From Rhodanobacter spathiphylli B39 (GTDB lineage: Bacteria; Pseudomonadota; Gammaproteobacteria; Xanthomonadales; Rhodanobacteraceae): 64,000 bases of DNA. A model generated the notes under the pieces. That model ran no database searches. It saw only the letters and a program-made list of their open reading frames with translations, and was not told the origin of the DNA. Both the position numbers and the translations under genes were made by a program. Of this stretch, positions 18,037 through 27,136 are shown one piece after another; within the stretch, counting starts at the first letter, position 1, and every line of letters begins with the position of its first letter. The DNA is taken from assembly GCF_000264295.1 (NCBI RefSeq), contig NZ_AJXT01000050.1, positions 1-64,000 of the forward strand, written 5' to 3'.

Positions 18037-18987
18037 TCAGCGCAGCGGCGGCTGGACGACGGTGGGCTTCTGCTGCTGGCCCAGCGACTCCTTCGCCAGC
18101 TCGGCGATGCCGGCCAGCGAGCCCAGGATGCCGGTGGCCTCGATCGGCAGCAGCAGCATCTTCTGGTTCGGCGACTTGGCCATTTCCTTCAGCGCCTCGA
18201 CGTAGTTGTTGGCGACGAAATAATTCAGCGCATTGACGTTGCCGTTGGCGATCGACTCGGACACCATCGAGGTGGCCTTCGCCTCGGCCTCGGCGGAACG
18301 CTCGCGCGCCTCGGCGGCACGGAAAGCCGCCTCCTTCTCGCCCTCGGCGGCCAGGATCACCGACTGCTTCTCGCCCTCGGCCTTGAGGATCGCCGCCTGG
18401 CGGAAACCCTCGGCGTCGAGGATGTTGGCGCGTTTCTCGCGCTCGGCCTTCATCTGCCGCGCCATCGCGTCGACCAGGTCGCGCGGCGGCGAGATGTCCT
18501 TGATCTCGATGCGGTTGACCTTGACGCCCCACGGATGAGTCGCCTCGTCGACCACGCCCAGCAGCTTGGCGTTGATCGCATCGCGCTGGCTCAGCGACTC
18601 ATCCAGATCCATCGAGCCCAGCACGGTGCGGATGTTGGTCATGATCAGCGCCAGCGCGGCGCCCTCCAGGTTGGCCACTTCATACGCGGCCTTGGACGCG
18701 TCCAGCACCTGGTAGAACACCACGCCGTCGACGCGCACCACCGCGTTGTCCTTGGTGATGACGTCCTGGCTGGGCACGTCCAGCACCTGTTCCATCATGT
18801 TGATCTTGCGCCCGACCGCCTGGTAGATCGGAATCAGGAAGTGCAGCCCGGGACTCAGCGTGCGGGTGTATTTGCCGAACGTTTCCACCGTCCACTCGAA
18901 GCCCTGCGGCACGATGCGCACCAGCTTGGCCACGCCGATGATGACGACCGCCACGATGACCAGCGCAAGCAGCTGTCCGATTCCCAT
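18037..18987 (-). CDS. SPFH domain stomatin-like protein (QmcA type)
   Basis: 316 residues from an ATG giving an N-terminal membrane anchor (GIGQLLALVIVAVVIIGVA). The SPFH domain begins with VRIVPQGFEWTVETFGKY and includes VPSQDVITKDNAVVRVDGV. A long alanine/glutamate coiled coil (ILKAEGEKQSVILAAEGEKE region) follows, then a C-terminal hydrophobic oligomerisation segment. It forms membrane microdomain assemblies, usually with its NfeD partner just downstream. Confidence 0.93.
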   Translation of the reverse strand: MGIGQLLALVIVAVVIIGVAKLVRIVPQGFEWTVETFGKYTRTLSPGLHFLIPIYQAVGRKINMMEQVLDVPSQDVITKDNAVVRVDGVVFYQVLDASKAAYEVANLEGAALALIMTNIRTVLGSMDLDESLSQRDAINAKLLGVVDEATHPWGVKVNRIEIKDISPPRDLVDAMARQMKAEREKRANILDAEGFRQAAILKAEGEKQSVILAAEGEKEAAFRAAEARERSAEAEAKATSMVSESIANGNVNALNYFVANNYVEALKEMAKSPNQKMLLLPIEATGILGSLAGIAELAKESLGQQQKPTVVQPPLR

Positions 18988-19087
18988 TGCCCACCCCTTG
19001 TCCCCGAAGAAGGCCTGAGTATAGGCGAGCGGACCACTCCGCAAGCATCAACCGGTTCGCACCAGCCACGCCGCAGCTGCGGCGCGA

Positions 19088-22000
19088 TCAGCGCTTCCTT
19101 TCATCGGCCGGCCCCTCCATCCAGTCGTACAGCACCGGCAGCAGCACCAGGGTCAGCAGGGTCGAGGTGATCAGGCCGCCCACCACCACCGTCGCCAGCG
19201 GACGCTGCGTCTCCGCACCGACACCGCCGGAGAGCAGCATCGGCACCAGACCGAGAATGGCCACGCTTGCCGTCATCAGCACCGGACGCAGCCGCAGGGC
19301 GGTACCGCGCAGCACCGCTTCGCGCACGGGCAGGCCCCGCTCGCGCTGCTCGTTCAGGAAGCTCACCAGCACGATGCCGTTGAGCATCGCCACGCCGAAC
19401 ACCGCGATGAAACCGATCGCCGATGGCACCGACAGGTACTGCCCGGTGAGCGCCAGCCCCACCAGGCCGCCGATGGTGGCGAACGGCACGTTGGCCAGGA
19501 TCAGCACGGCGTACTTCACCGAATTGAACGCGGTATGGAGCAACACGAAGATGAAGAAGATCGTGGCCGGCACGATCAGTGACAGGCGCTTCAACGCCCG
19601 CTGCTGGTTCTCGAACGCGCCACCCCATTCCGTGTAGTAACCGGTCGGCAACTTGACCTTCCCGGCGATGGCGGCACCGGCCTCCCTGACGAAGCCGTCG
19701 ATGTCGCGGCCCTGCACGTCCATCTGGATCACCGCGTAGCGCTGCAGCTGCTCGCGGCGGATGAACGAATAGCCTTCGGCTTCGCTGACCTCGGCCACCT
19801 GCGACAACTGCACCAGCGCGCCGCTGGCCGTGCGGATCGGGATGCGCCTGATCGCGGGCAGCGAGTCCCTGTCGGCCCGGTCCAGCCGCACCGCGATATC
19901 GAAGCGCTTCACGCCGTCGAGCAACGTCGTGACCGGCTCGCCGCCGATCCCGTTCTTCACCACGGCCAGGACGTCGTCGGCGTTCAGGCCGTAGCGCGCC
20001 AGCGCCGCGCGGTCCACCTGGATGCGGATCTGCGGCTTGCCGATATTGGCTTCCAGCGCCAGGTCGGCCACGCCGGGCACGCCAGCCAGCACGTCCTTGA
20101 TCCTGCCGCTCAAGCGATCCAGCTCGCCCAGGTCCTCGCCGTAGATCTTCAGGGCCAGCGTGGCGCGCACGCCGGAAATCAGCTCTTCGATGCGCATCTG
20201 GATCGGCTGGGTGTAACTCACCACCGCGGTGGGCAGCGCGGCCGACAGTTCCTGCCGCATCGCCACCTCGATGGTCTCCAGCGTCTGTCCCTTGCGCCAT
20301 TGCGAGCTTGGCTTCAGCGGGGTGTACACCTCCATGTAGTTCACGTCGGCGGTCTCGCCCTTTTCGGCCCGACCGATCATCGCCAGCGTGGTTTCCACTT
20401 CGGGAAACTTCTGTTTGACCAGTGCCGCGACCTGCCTGGAGATATCGATGGATTCGTCCAGCGAGGCCGACGGGATCGAGGTGATGCGCCACATGACGGC
20501 GCCTTCCTTCAGGTTGGGCATGAATTCCCTGCCGAGGAACGGGAACAGCGCGAGGCTGCCGGCCAGCACCGCCATGGCGATGACCAGCACGCGCCTGCGC
20601 CGCGCAAGCGACCACGCCAGCAGCGTCGCGTAATGCCGCTTGATGAAGGCGACCAGCCGCGTGTCCCTGTCTTCGCCGGGCTTGAGCACCAGCGCGGCCA
20701 GCACCGGGATCAGCGTCAGGGCGAGGATCAGCGAGCCGGCCATCGCGAAGCTGATGTTGAGGGCCATCGGCTTGAACATCTTGCCTTCCAGCCCCTGCAG
20801 GCTGAACAGCGGCAGGAACACCACGATGATGATGCCGATGGCGAAGGCGATGGGATTGGCCACCTCGCGCGCGGCCGCCAGCACCGCCGCGGTGCGATCC
20901 ACCGGCAAGCCCTGCGCCTTGCGCTCGGCCATGATGCGGTAGGCGTTCTCCACCATCACCACCGCACCGTCCACCATCATGCCGATGCCGATCGCCAGGC
21001 CGGCCAGCGACATCAGGTTGGCCGACAGGCCCGCCTGGTCCATGCAGACAAAGGCGATCAGCATGGCCAGCGGCAAGGCGACCACCACCACCAGGGCGCT
21101 GCGCAGCTCGCCGAGGAACAGGAACAACACGAGGGCGACCAGGATCGAACCTTCCACCAGTGCGCGCACGGCCGTCTGGACGGCTGCGTTGACCAACTCG
21201 GTGCGCTCGTAAACCGGCTTGACCACCGTGCCTGGCGGCAAGGCCCGCTTGACCGTTTCCAACCTGGCCTTCACCGCATCCACCACGGTCTTGGCGTTCT
21301 CGCCGATGCGCGCCAGCGCCTGGCCCATCACCACTTCCCTGCCGTCGCGGGTGACCGCGCCCGTGCGCGGCGCGCCGGCTTCGGCGATGCTCGCCACGTC
21401 GCGCACGTAGACCGGGGTGCCGTCTTCGGTCTTGAGCACGATGTCGCCGATGTCCTTCGCGTCCCGCACCAGCCCCAGGCCGCGCACCAGGTACTGCTCG
21501 CGACCCACGTCGACGAAGTTGCCACCGACCTGGGCATTGTTCGCCTGCAGCGCCGCGATCACGTCCTTGAAGCCCAGCTGGTGCGCGATCAGCTTCATCG
21601 GATCGATGCGCACCTGGTACTGGGTCTCCTGCCCGCCCCAGGAAGTGACATCGTCCACGCCCGGCGCGGTGCGCAGGATGAGGCGGATGGTCCAGTCCTG
21701 CAGGGTGCGCAGGTCCATGTCGCTGGGCGCCCGCCTGAGCTTTTCATCGGCGCGCTCGACGGTGTACCAGAACACCTGGCCCAGGCCCGAGGTGTTCGGC
21801 CCCATCTCGGGCTTGCCGTAACCGGCCGGCAGGCGGTCACCCACCTGCTGCAGGCGCTCATTGACCAGCTGCCGGGCGAAGTAGATGTCCATGCTGTCGT
21901 CGAAATACACCGACACGTAGGACAGCCCGAACAGGCTCACCGAGCGGATTTCCTGCACCTTGGGCAAGCCGGCCAGCGCCGATTCCACCGGCGTGGTCAG

Positions 22001-22192
22001 CAGTTGCTCGACGTCCTCGGCGGCGAGGCCCGAAGCCTCGGTGTACACGTTCACCTGCACCGGCGTGACGTCGGGGAACGCGTCGATCGGCAGCTGGCGC
22101 ACGGCCTGTACGCCGAGGAAGCCGATCACCGCGAAGGCGATCAGCACCAGCACCTTGTAACGCAGGGAGAGTTCGACCAGTCGTTCCAGCAT
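19088..22192 (-). CDS. Heavy-metal efflux RND permease (CusA/CzcA family)
   Basis: 1034 residues, normal for HME-RND pumps. It starts MLERLVELSLRYKVLVL, with twelve membrane helices in two halves and large periplasmic loops. Typical motifs include DAFPDVTPVQVNVYTEA and, in TM4, GMMVDGAVVMVENA, which carries the proton-relay Asp. The GAVVMVEN form is closer to Czc/Ncc than to Cus pumps, but metal specificity is not certain. ATG overlaps the adaptor stop by one base (TGATG), showing translational coupling. Confidence 0.93.
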   Translation of the reverse strand: MLERLVELSLRYKVLVLIAFAVIGFLGVQAVRQLPIDAFPDVTPVQVNVYTEASGLAAEDVEQLLTTPVESALAGLPKVQEIRSVSLFGLSYVSVYFDDSMDIYFARQLVNERLQQVGDRLPAGYGKPEMGPNTSGLGQVFWYTVERADEKLRRAPSDMDLRTLQDWTIRLILRTAPGVDDVTSWGGQETQYQVRIDPMKLIAHQLGFKDVIAALQANNAQVGGNFVDVGREQYLVRGLGLVRDAKDIGDIVLKTEDGTPVYVRDVASIAEAGAPRTGAVTRDGREVVMGQALARIGENAKTVVDAVKARLETVKRALPPGTVVKPVYERTELVNAAVQTAVRALVEGSILVALVLFLFLGELRSALVVVVALPLAMLIAFVCMDQAGLSANLMSLAGLAIGIGMMVDGAVVMVENAYRIMAERKAQGLPVDRTAAVLAAAREVANPIAFAIGIIIVVFLPLFSLQGLEGKMFKPMALNISFAMAGSLILALTLIPVLAALVLKPGEDRDTRLVAFIKRHYATLLAWSLARRRRVLVIAMAVLAGSLALFPFLGREFMPNLKEGAVMWRITSIPSASLDESIDISRQVAALVKQKFPEVETTLAMIGRAEKGETADVNYMEVYTPLKPSSQWRKGQTLETIEVAMRQELSAALPTAVVSYTQPIQMRIEELISGVRATLALKIYGEDLGELDRLSGRIKDVLAGVPGVADLALEANIGKPQIRIQVDRAALARYGLNADDVLAVVKNGIGGEPVTTLLDGVKRFDIAVRLDRADRDSLPAIRRIPIRTASGALVQLSQVAEVSEAEGYSFIRREQLQRYAVIQMDVQGRDIDGFVREAGAAIAGKVKLPTGYYTEWGGAFENQQRALKRLSLIVPATIFFIFVLLHTAFNSVKYAVLILANVPFATIGGLVGLALTGQYLSVPSAIGFIAVFGVAMLNGIVLVSFLNEQRERGLPVREAVLRGTALRLRPVLMTASVAILGLVPMLLSGGVGAETQRPLATVVVGGLITSTLLTLVLLPVLYDWMEGPADERKR

Positions 22193-23289
22193 CACTCTTC
22201 CCCCAGTTGCGAACGCAGCAGACGCGCCTTGAGTGCGAAAGCGCCCTCGCGCACGTACGGCGTGCCGGGCTCGAGCCCTGCGCTCACCACCGTCCAGCCA
22301 TTGCGGGTATCGCCGGTGACGACCGGTACAGCCTCGAAGTGGTCGCGGCTCCTGGCGACGAACACGGTGGGCTGGTTCTGCAGCAACACGATCGCGTCGG
22401 ATGGCACCGCCAGCGCCTGCGTGCCGGCGCCCACGGCGATGCGGGCATCGACCAGCTCGCCCGGGTGCAGCAGATCCCCGCGGTTTTTCAGTTCGATGCG
22501 CACCGGCACCGTGCGGGTCCGCTCGTCGGTCTGGTGCGAGCGCTGCAGCACGCGGCCAGCCAGGGCCGTGTCGTGCGCGAGCACGCGCACCGCATCGTCC
22601 GGCCGAACTCTCTCCGCCTCCGCGGGCGGGAGCTGCGCCTCCACCCACACCGAATCCTCCTGCACCAGCGTGAACAGGGTGCGCCCCGCCGCCACCCGCT
22701 CGCCGACCAGGAACTGGTCGGTGCTGACGCGCCCGGCAGTGGGCGCGAGCAGGTCGTAGCTGCCGTCGGCCCTGATCGAGCCGGCGCGCAACAGCGCGCC
22801 GATCTGCCGGTCGGACAAGCCGTAGGCGCGCAGCTTGGCACGAGCCTGGTCGCGGGCCACCCTGGCCTCGTTGTAGCGCCGCGCCGAGACCGCTTGCGGA
22901 CCCAGCGCGGCAATTCGCTGCCAATCCTGCTCGGCGACGATCAGCGCGCCCTGCGTCTCGGCCACGGCCACGCTGGAGAGTTCCACCAGCGGCTGGCCGG
23001 CTTTCACCACGTCACCGAGCCTCGCCTTGCGGGTCAGCACCTGTGACTCCACCCGAGGCGCCACCAGCACGGTGGAATAGGCGTCGGCCTTCACTTCACC
23101 GGGCGCCTTGAGTTCGTCGCTCAACGTGCGGGGGACGGCCTTGTCGATCACGATACCGGCCTCCCTGATCGCCGCCGCATTCAACGCCAGCGGATCGGCC
23201 GCTGTCGGCTCCCGTGCCAACACGGGCGCATGCAGTGCGGCAAGCAAGGCGAAGCCGAGCAGGGCTCGGCCCAGGGGAAACGTCTTCAT
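22192..23289 (-). CDS. RND efflux periplasmic adaptor (CusB/CzcB type)
   Basis: 365 residues with a signal peptide (KTFPLGRALLGFALLAALHAPVLA). A short barrel-sandwich hybrid (SQVLTRKARLGDVVKAGQPLVEL), a helical hairpin around EAR...DQARAKLRAYGLSD, then LLAPTAGRVSTDQFLVGERV and a beta-barrel domain ending KARLLRSQLGEE. It links the inner-membrane pump to the TolC-like channel. Its start overlaps the stop of the outer-membrane gene (ATGA) and is preceded by GGAGA. Confidence 0.92.
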   Translation of the reverse strand: MKTFPLGRALLGFALLAALHAPVLAREPTAADPLALNAAAIREAGIVIDKAVPRTLSDELKAPGEVKADAYSTVLVAPRVESQVLTRKARLGDVVKAGQPLVELSSVAVAETQGALIVAEQDWQRIAALGPQAVSARRYNEARVARDQARAKLRAYGLSDRQIGALLRAGSIRADGSYDLLAPTAGRVSTDQFLVGERVAAGRTLFTLVQEDSVWVEAQLPPAEAERVRPDDAVRVLAHDTALAGRVLQRSHQTDERTRTVPVRIELKNRGDLLHPGELVDARIAVGAGTQALAVPSDAIVLLQNQPTVFVARSRDHFEAVPVVTGDTRNGWTVVSAGLEPGTPYVREGAFALKARLLRSQLGEE

Positions 23290-24572
23290 GGAGAAATCTC
23301 CTGGCCGCGGCCATCGACCCAATCGGTCAGCCGGCCCGCGGCGGTGAGGTAGTCGAACCAGGCCTGCCAGGCCCGGCTTTCCAGTTCGAGGCCGGACAGC
23401 GCGGTGTCCAGGCTTTGCTTGAGCTGCATGAGGTAGTCGGAGGTCCCGATTTCGCCGGCACGCCAGAGTTTTTCCAGCAGTGCCGTGCGGTCCTCGAAGG
23501 CAGCGGCGCGGCCGGCGCGGAAGGCCACGGCTGCGTTGCGCATCGCTTCATGGCGCGTGCGTGCCTCGACCCGTGCGGCCTCCAAGCCCAGCCGGCGCGA
23601 ACGCGCATTGGCTGCCACGGCCTCGGCTTGCGCCTGGGCGGCCGCCACCTCGGCGCGCCCCGTGTTGAGTACCGGCAACGGGATCGATATGCCGAGGCCG
23701 ACCACCCGATCACTGACCGGGCCATTGCGCACCTGGCCGCCGGTCAGGCTGATGGTGGGGTCGGGGATGCGGGCGCGTCGGGCCATGCGCAGGCCAGCCT
23801 CGGCGCTGTCCTGTTCCGCGCGTGCCTGCACCAGCTCCGGCAGCTCCTCGCTGGCCCGGGCCGGGGGAGCCTCCGCCAACACCGGCGGCAAGCCGTCCGG
23901 CAACGGCGGCAGGCTGGCGACCCGACCGGCGCCGATCGCCTGCAGCCCGGCGCGCGCCGCGGCTTCGTCCGCCACCAGCACGGCTTGTTGCAGCTGTGCC
24001 TCGCCCAGCGCCAGACCGGCCAGGTCACGCTCCGGACTGCTGATGTCGCCCACCTTCAGTCGCTGCGCCGCGAGTTCGTCGAAGCGTCGCATCAGCGCCA
24101 GCCGACGCTGGCCCAGGACGCTCCGGCGTTCGGCCAGCGCGGCGACCGACCAGGCCTTCAGCCAGCGAGCCGTCATGTCGCGGCGGACCAGGGTGTAACG
24201 GGCTTCGCTGACGCGCAGCTCGGCACTGCCCTGGCCGGCCCGGGCGCGTCGCTTGCCGGACAGGTCCAGCGTCAGGCTGAGCCCGGCGGTGCGCCGGTTG
24301 ACGTCGGCGTGTTCGGCATCCAGCACCAGCTCGGGGTTGTACAGCGGCTGCGCCGCGGCATCGGCGCGTGCGCTCGCCGCATCCCGTTGCGCCCTGGCGG
24401 CCCGTATTTCCGGGTTGGTATCCCAGAGCCGCTGCACCGCGGCTTGCAGGGATGGAGGAGCCCTGCCTGCAGATGGTGATGCGGGCGTGGGCATCGGCCC
24501 CGGCACGGCGCCCAGTGCGGTGGCAAACAGCATGCATGCGGCGCCCGCGGGCACCGATAGAAAAGCGGACAT
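23286..24572 (-). CDS. TolC family outer-membrane efflux protein (CzcC type)
   Basis: 428 residues with a signal peptide (SAFLSVPAGAACMLFATALGAV). Two outer-membrane-efflux repeats: NPEIRAARAQRDAASARADAA...LYNPELVLDAE in the first half and RAEVAAAQAQAEAVAANARSRR in the second; AlaGln-rich helices form the periplasmic tunnel. Outer component of the RND pump encoded by the next two genes. ATG at 24572 preferred because it begins the signal peptide. Confidence 0.92.
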   Translation of the reverse strand: MSAFLSVPAGAACMLFATALGAVPGPMPTPASPSAGRAPPSLQAAVQRLWDTNPEIRAARAQRDAASARADAAAQPLYNPELVLDAEHADVNRRTAGLSLTLDLSGKRRARAGQGSAELRVSEARYTLVRRDMTARWLKAWSVAALAERRSVLGQRRLALMRRFDELAAQRLKVGDISSPERDLAGLALGEAQLQQAVLVADEAAARAGLQAIGAGRVASLPPLPDGLPPVLAEAPPARASEELPELVQARAEQDSAEAGLRMARRARIPDPTISLTGGQVRNGPVSDRVVGLGISIPLPVLNTGRAEVAAAQAQAEAVAANARSRRLGLEAARVEARTRHEAMRNAAVAFRAGRAAAFEDRTALLEKLWRAGEIGTSDYLMQLKQSLDTALSGLELESRAWQAWFDYLTAAGRLTDWVDGRGQEISP

Positions 24573-24643
24573 GAAACGATCTCCTGAAACGGTCGCAGAG
24601 CGATGCGCCGCCATGGCGGCCACATCGTGGGGTCATGCGCGTT

Positions 24644-25030
24644 TCAGGCGATTGGAGGGCGTATCAGGGAACCGGCAAGGGCCGGCATGTGTTGCGGGGA
24701 GATCGCCGGCGCGACGAACCGGGCATCCATGGTGCCGGTGGGCAACCATGCGGTCATCGGCAGGGTCACCGCGTGCGCACACGTGCAATGACAGCCACCG
24801 GCTTCGCCAAGCACGCAATGGCTCGCATCGTCATGGGCCGATGCCTCGGCCATCGTCGCCACCAGCGCCGGCACCTCGGCAGCTGCGGTGGAAGCAGATC
24901 GCAGCTCGGGACCATCGGCCAGACAGATGGTGCCGGTCGCCAGCTTGATCAGCATGACCGCCAAGGCCAGCGTCCACAGGCCGCGATGGCGGCGCAGACG
25001 GGCAAGCAGCGGTGACGAAGCACAGGACAT
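24644..25030 (-). CDS. Small Cys/His-rich membrane-anchored protein heading the metal-efflux operon (CzcI-like position)
   Basis: 128 residues. A hydrophobic segment (LWTLALAVMLIKLATGTICLA) at about 17-37 may be a signal or anchor. The following domain contains DASHCVLGEAGGCHCTCAH, a dense Cys/His cluster that could bind metal. It immediately precedes the TolC-like gene, the position of the small regulatory protein CzcI in czc operons. I do not recognise a named family; a metal-sensing or chaperone role is inference from position and residues. Confidence 0.65.
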   Translation of the reverse strand: MSCASSPLLARLRRHRGLWTLALAVMLIKLATGTICLADGPELRSASTAAAEVPALVATMAEASAHDDASHCVLGEAGGCHCTCAHAVTLPMTAWLPTGTMDARFVAPAISPQHMPALAGSLIRPPIA

Positions 25031-25254
25031 GGCGCGATGGTAGCGAGCCAACGCGCTGTTAGACAATTTCAGAAGCGGCTCGACCGCAATGACCCCGAGC
25101 AGGTGACGGAAGGCAGTCAAAGGGAAAGCCGCGCTTTTCCCGGAGGCCGGGCTGCGCCCGCAACCGGCAATGCCCGGGGACGCCCGGCGTCCTCGCCCGC
25201 CGTCCGGCCGGCCGCGACATCGTCTCCGGCGGTGCCTTCAACAGGGGCCTTGCG

Positions 25255-26640
25255 TCATTTCGACACGAGCTGCGGCAGGCGCAGGCTCACCCGCAGGCCA
25301 CCGCCCTCGCGGTTGGCCAGCAGCACGCGGCCACCGTGCGCCTCCGCGATCTCGCGGGCCAGCGCCAGGCCCAGGCCGGTGCCGGAACGCTTGGTCGAGT
25401 AGAACGGCAGCAGTGCCTGGGCCAGCACCGTCTCGCTCATGCCGGGACCGCGATCGGCCACCTCGATGCGCAGCTCGTTGCCGACTTCCAGCAGGGACAG
25501 CGTGACTTCGTCTTCCGGGCCGCCGGACTCGTGCGCGTTCTTGATCAGGTTGATCAGCACCTGCTCGATCTGCACCGCGTCGAAATGCCCGGATTGCTCG
25601 GGCACGGCGGTGGCCAAGCGGTACTGGCAATGCAGTGCCAGGCCGTCCAGGAAAGGCTGCCACACCACGCTCACCGGTTGCGGCGTGGGCAGCTTGGCGA
25701 AGCTGGCATAGCCGGCGATGAAACGATGCAGGTGCAGCGCGCGTTCGCCGATGGTGGCGAACACGCCGGGCAGCCGATCGAGCTGGCCGCGCCGGGCCAG
25801 TTCCGCCCCGGAGTGCGACAGCGAGGTGATCGGCGCCAGCGAATTGTTGAGCTCGTGGCTGATCACCCGGATCACCCGTTTCCACGTCGCCACTTCCTGC
25901 CGCGACAATTCGCGCGTCATGCGCCGAAACAGGTGCAGCCGATGCGGGCGCCCCTGCAGACGAAACGCACGCTGCGACAGGTGGAAGATTTCCTCGCTGC
26001 CTTCCATCTCCACGCTGAGCAGGGCGTCCTCGCCGGTCTCCACGGCCTTGCGCAGGGCCTCCGGGGCATCCACCAGCAACGCGGCGAAATCCAGTCCGTG
26101 CAGGCTGCGGCCATCGTTGAAAAGATGTCGCGACGCGATGTTGGCGTAGGCGACCCGACCGGACGAATCGGTCAGCACCAGGGCCACCGGGGTGTTCTGC
26201 ACCACCGTGTCCAGCAGCAATTCGCGCTGCACCAGGTGCTGGCGCTGCTCGCGCAGCGTCTGTCCCAACGCGTTGTGCATGCGGATCAGCTCACCGAGTT
26301 CGTCGCGCCGATCGATCGCGATGGAGAAGCTGAAGTCGCCGTCGCGATAACTGGCCACCGCGCCTTCCAGCGCGCGCAGCAGGCGGCTGACCGGCGCCAT
26401 CACCCGACCGGCCAGCCAGAACGCCAGTGGCAACAGCACGATCGCGCTGGCCAGCAGGCCGCCATAGATGCCCAGCTGCATCGGCGCGCGGATGGACAAG
26501 GCCAGGTCCTTGCGCATCCACACCAGCAGTTGTGGCAGCGGCCACTGGGTCACGCCCGCGTAGATCGCGGCGCCGGCGAAGGCGGCTACCGCCAGCAGCA
26601 GGGTCAGCCGACCGCGCAGCGAATTCAGGCGACGCCACAT
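25255..26640 (-). CDS. Sensor histidine kinase, NtrY/NtrB-like
   Basis: 461 residues: two membrane helices (about 11-30 and 57-78), HAMP (about 78-130), PAS (about 140-235, VQNTPVALVLTDSSGRVAYAN), a phosphoacceptor helix VISHELNNSLAPITSLS with His262, and an ATPase domain with N box (NLIKNAHE), DRGPGM and GTGLGLALA. The loop between the helices is short, so it may sense the membrane or inner events. It is the last gene of the permease locus and the natural partner of the NtrC-type regulator at 27137, separated by a small secreted protein gene. Confidence 0.92.
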   Translation of the reverse strand: MWRRLNSLRGRLTLLLAVAAFAGAAIYAGVTQWPLPQLLVWMRKDLALSIRAPMQLGIYGGLLASAIVLLPLAFWLAGRVMAPVSRLLRALEGAVASYRDGDFSFSIAIDRRDELGELIRMHNALGQTLREQRQHLVQRELLLDTVVQNTPVALVLTDSSGRVAYANIASRHLFNDGRSLHGLDFAALLVDAPEALRKAVETGEDALLSVEMEGSEEIFHLSQRAFRLQGRPHRLHLFRRMTRELSRQEVATWKRVIRVISHELNNSLAPITSLSHSGAELARRGQLDRLPGVFATIGERALHLHRFIAGYASFAKLPTPQPVSVVWQPFLDGLALHCQYRLATAVPEQSGHFDAVQIEQVLINLIKNAHESGGPEDEVTLSLLEVGNELRIEVADRGPGMSETVLAQALLPFYSTKRSGTGLGLALAREIAEAHGGRVLLANREGGGLRVSLRLPQLVSK

Positions 26641-26671
26641 CGGCCGTTCTCCTCGCGGGGAAAGCGCCCGA

Positions 26672-27001
26672 TCAATGGCACCTGGCGTCGCGGGGAGTCA
26701 TCGCGCAGTCCAGCGGCGGGCGTCCGCCCAGCCAGGCGCGCTCGGTGCCGAGCACCGCGTCGCGATCCATCGGCCGCGGCGGCGCCTTGTTCCACGCCTC
26801 GCCATCGTGACCGTCGCTGAAGCGGAACGGGCTGCTGTTGCCGTCGCCCGGCACCGCCAGCGAGCCGGCTCGATAGTCCGGCGAACTGCTGCTGGGCGCA
26901 GGCAGCAGGCTGAGGTCGGTGCGCAGCGTGGGTGGCGTCTGCGCCATCGCCGCCCCGCCGATCAGCGCGGCCGACAAGAATGTGATCAGGCGATATCGCA
27001 T
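26672..27001 (-). CDS. Small secreted protein between regulator and kinase genes
   Basis: 109 residues with a clear signal peptide (RYRLITFLSAALIGGAAMAQ). The mature part is Ser/Pro-rich, has no known motif, and ends with two Cys (DCAMTPRDARC). It starts 135 bases after the NtrC-type gene, beyond a hairpin, and ends 31 bases before the kinase, so it is likely cotranscribed with the kinase. It could be a periplasmic accessory of the sensor; this is inference from position only. Confidence 0.7.
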   Translation of the reverse strand: MRYRLITFLSAALIGGAAMAQTPPTLRTDLSLLPAPSSSSPDYRAGSLAVPGDGNSSPFRFSDGHDGEAWNKAPPRPMDRDAVLGTERAWLGGRPPLDCAMTPRDARCH

Positions 27002-27093
27002 GACGTTCCCCCAACTGGATACCGATCGCCATCTTTCTACGCCTTCTGGTCAAGAGCAAGCATGCCGATCACGGAACAACGCTCGGAGTCGGT

Positions 27094-27122
27094 GAAGAAA
27101 ACCACTTCCCGTGGTTTTCTTC
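27094..27122 (-). terminator. Hairpin after the NtrC-type regulator gene
   Basis: Perfect 12-bp inverted repeat (GAAGAAAACCAC / GTGGTTTTCTTC) with a 5-base loop, starting 14 bases after the regulator stop. The T-rich arm on the reverse strand supports a terminator or attenuator that separates the permease-regulator message from the small protein and kinase. Confidence 0.65.
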
Positions 27123-27136
27123 CATCGCGCGTCCGC

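Noticed and set aside
20300-22759. Very long open frame antisense to the RND permease gene
   Set aside because: It is Arg/His/Gln-rich low-complexity sequence with no domain, fully overlapped by the well-supported pump and adaptor genes; such frames are expected in high-GC DNA.
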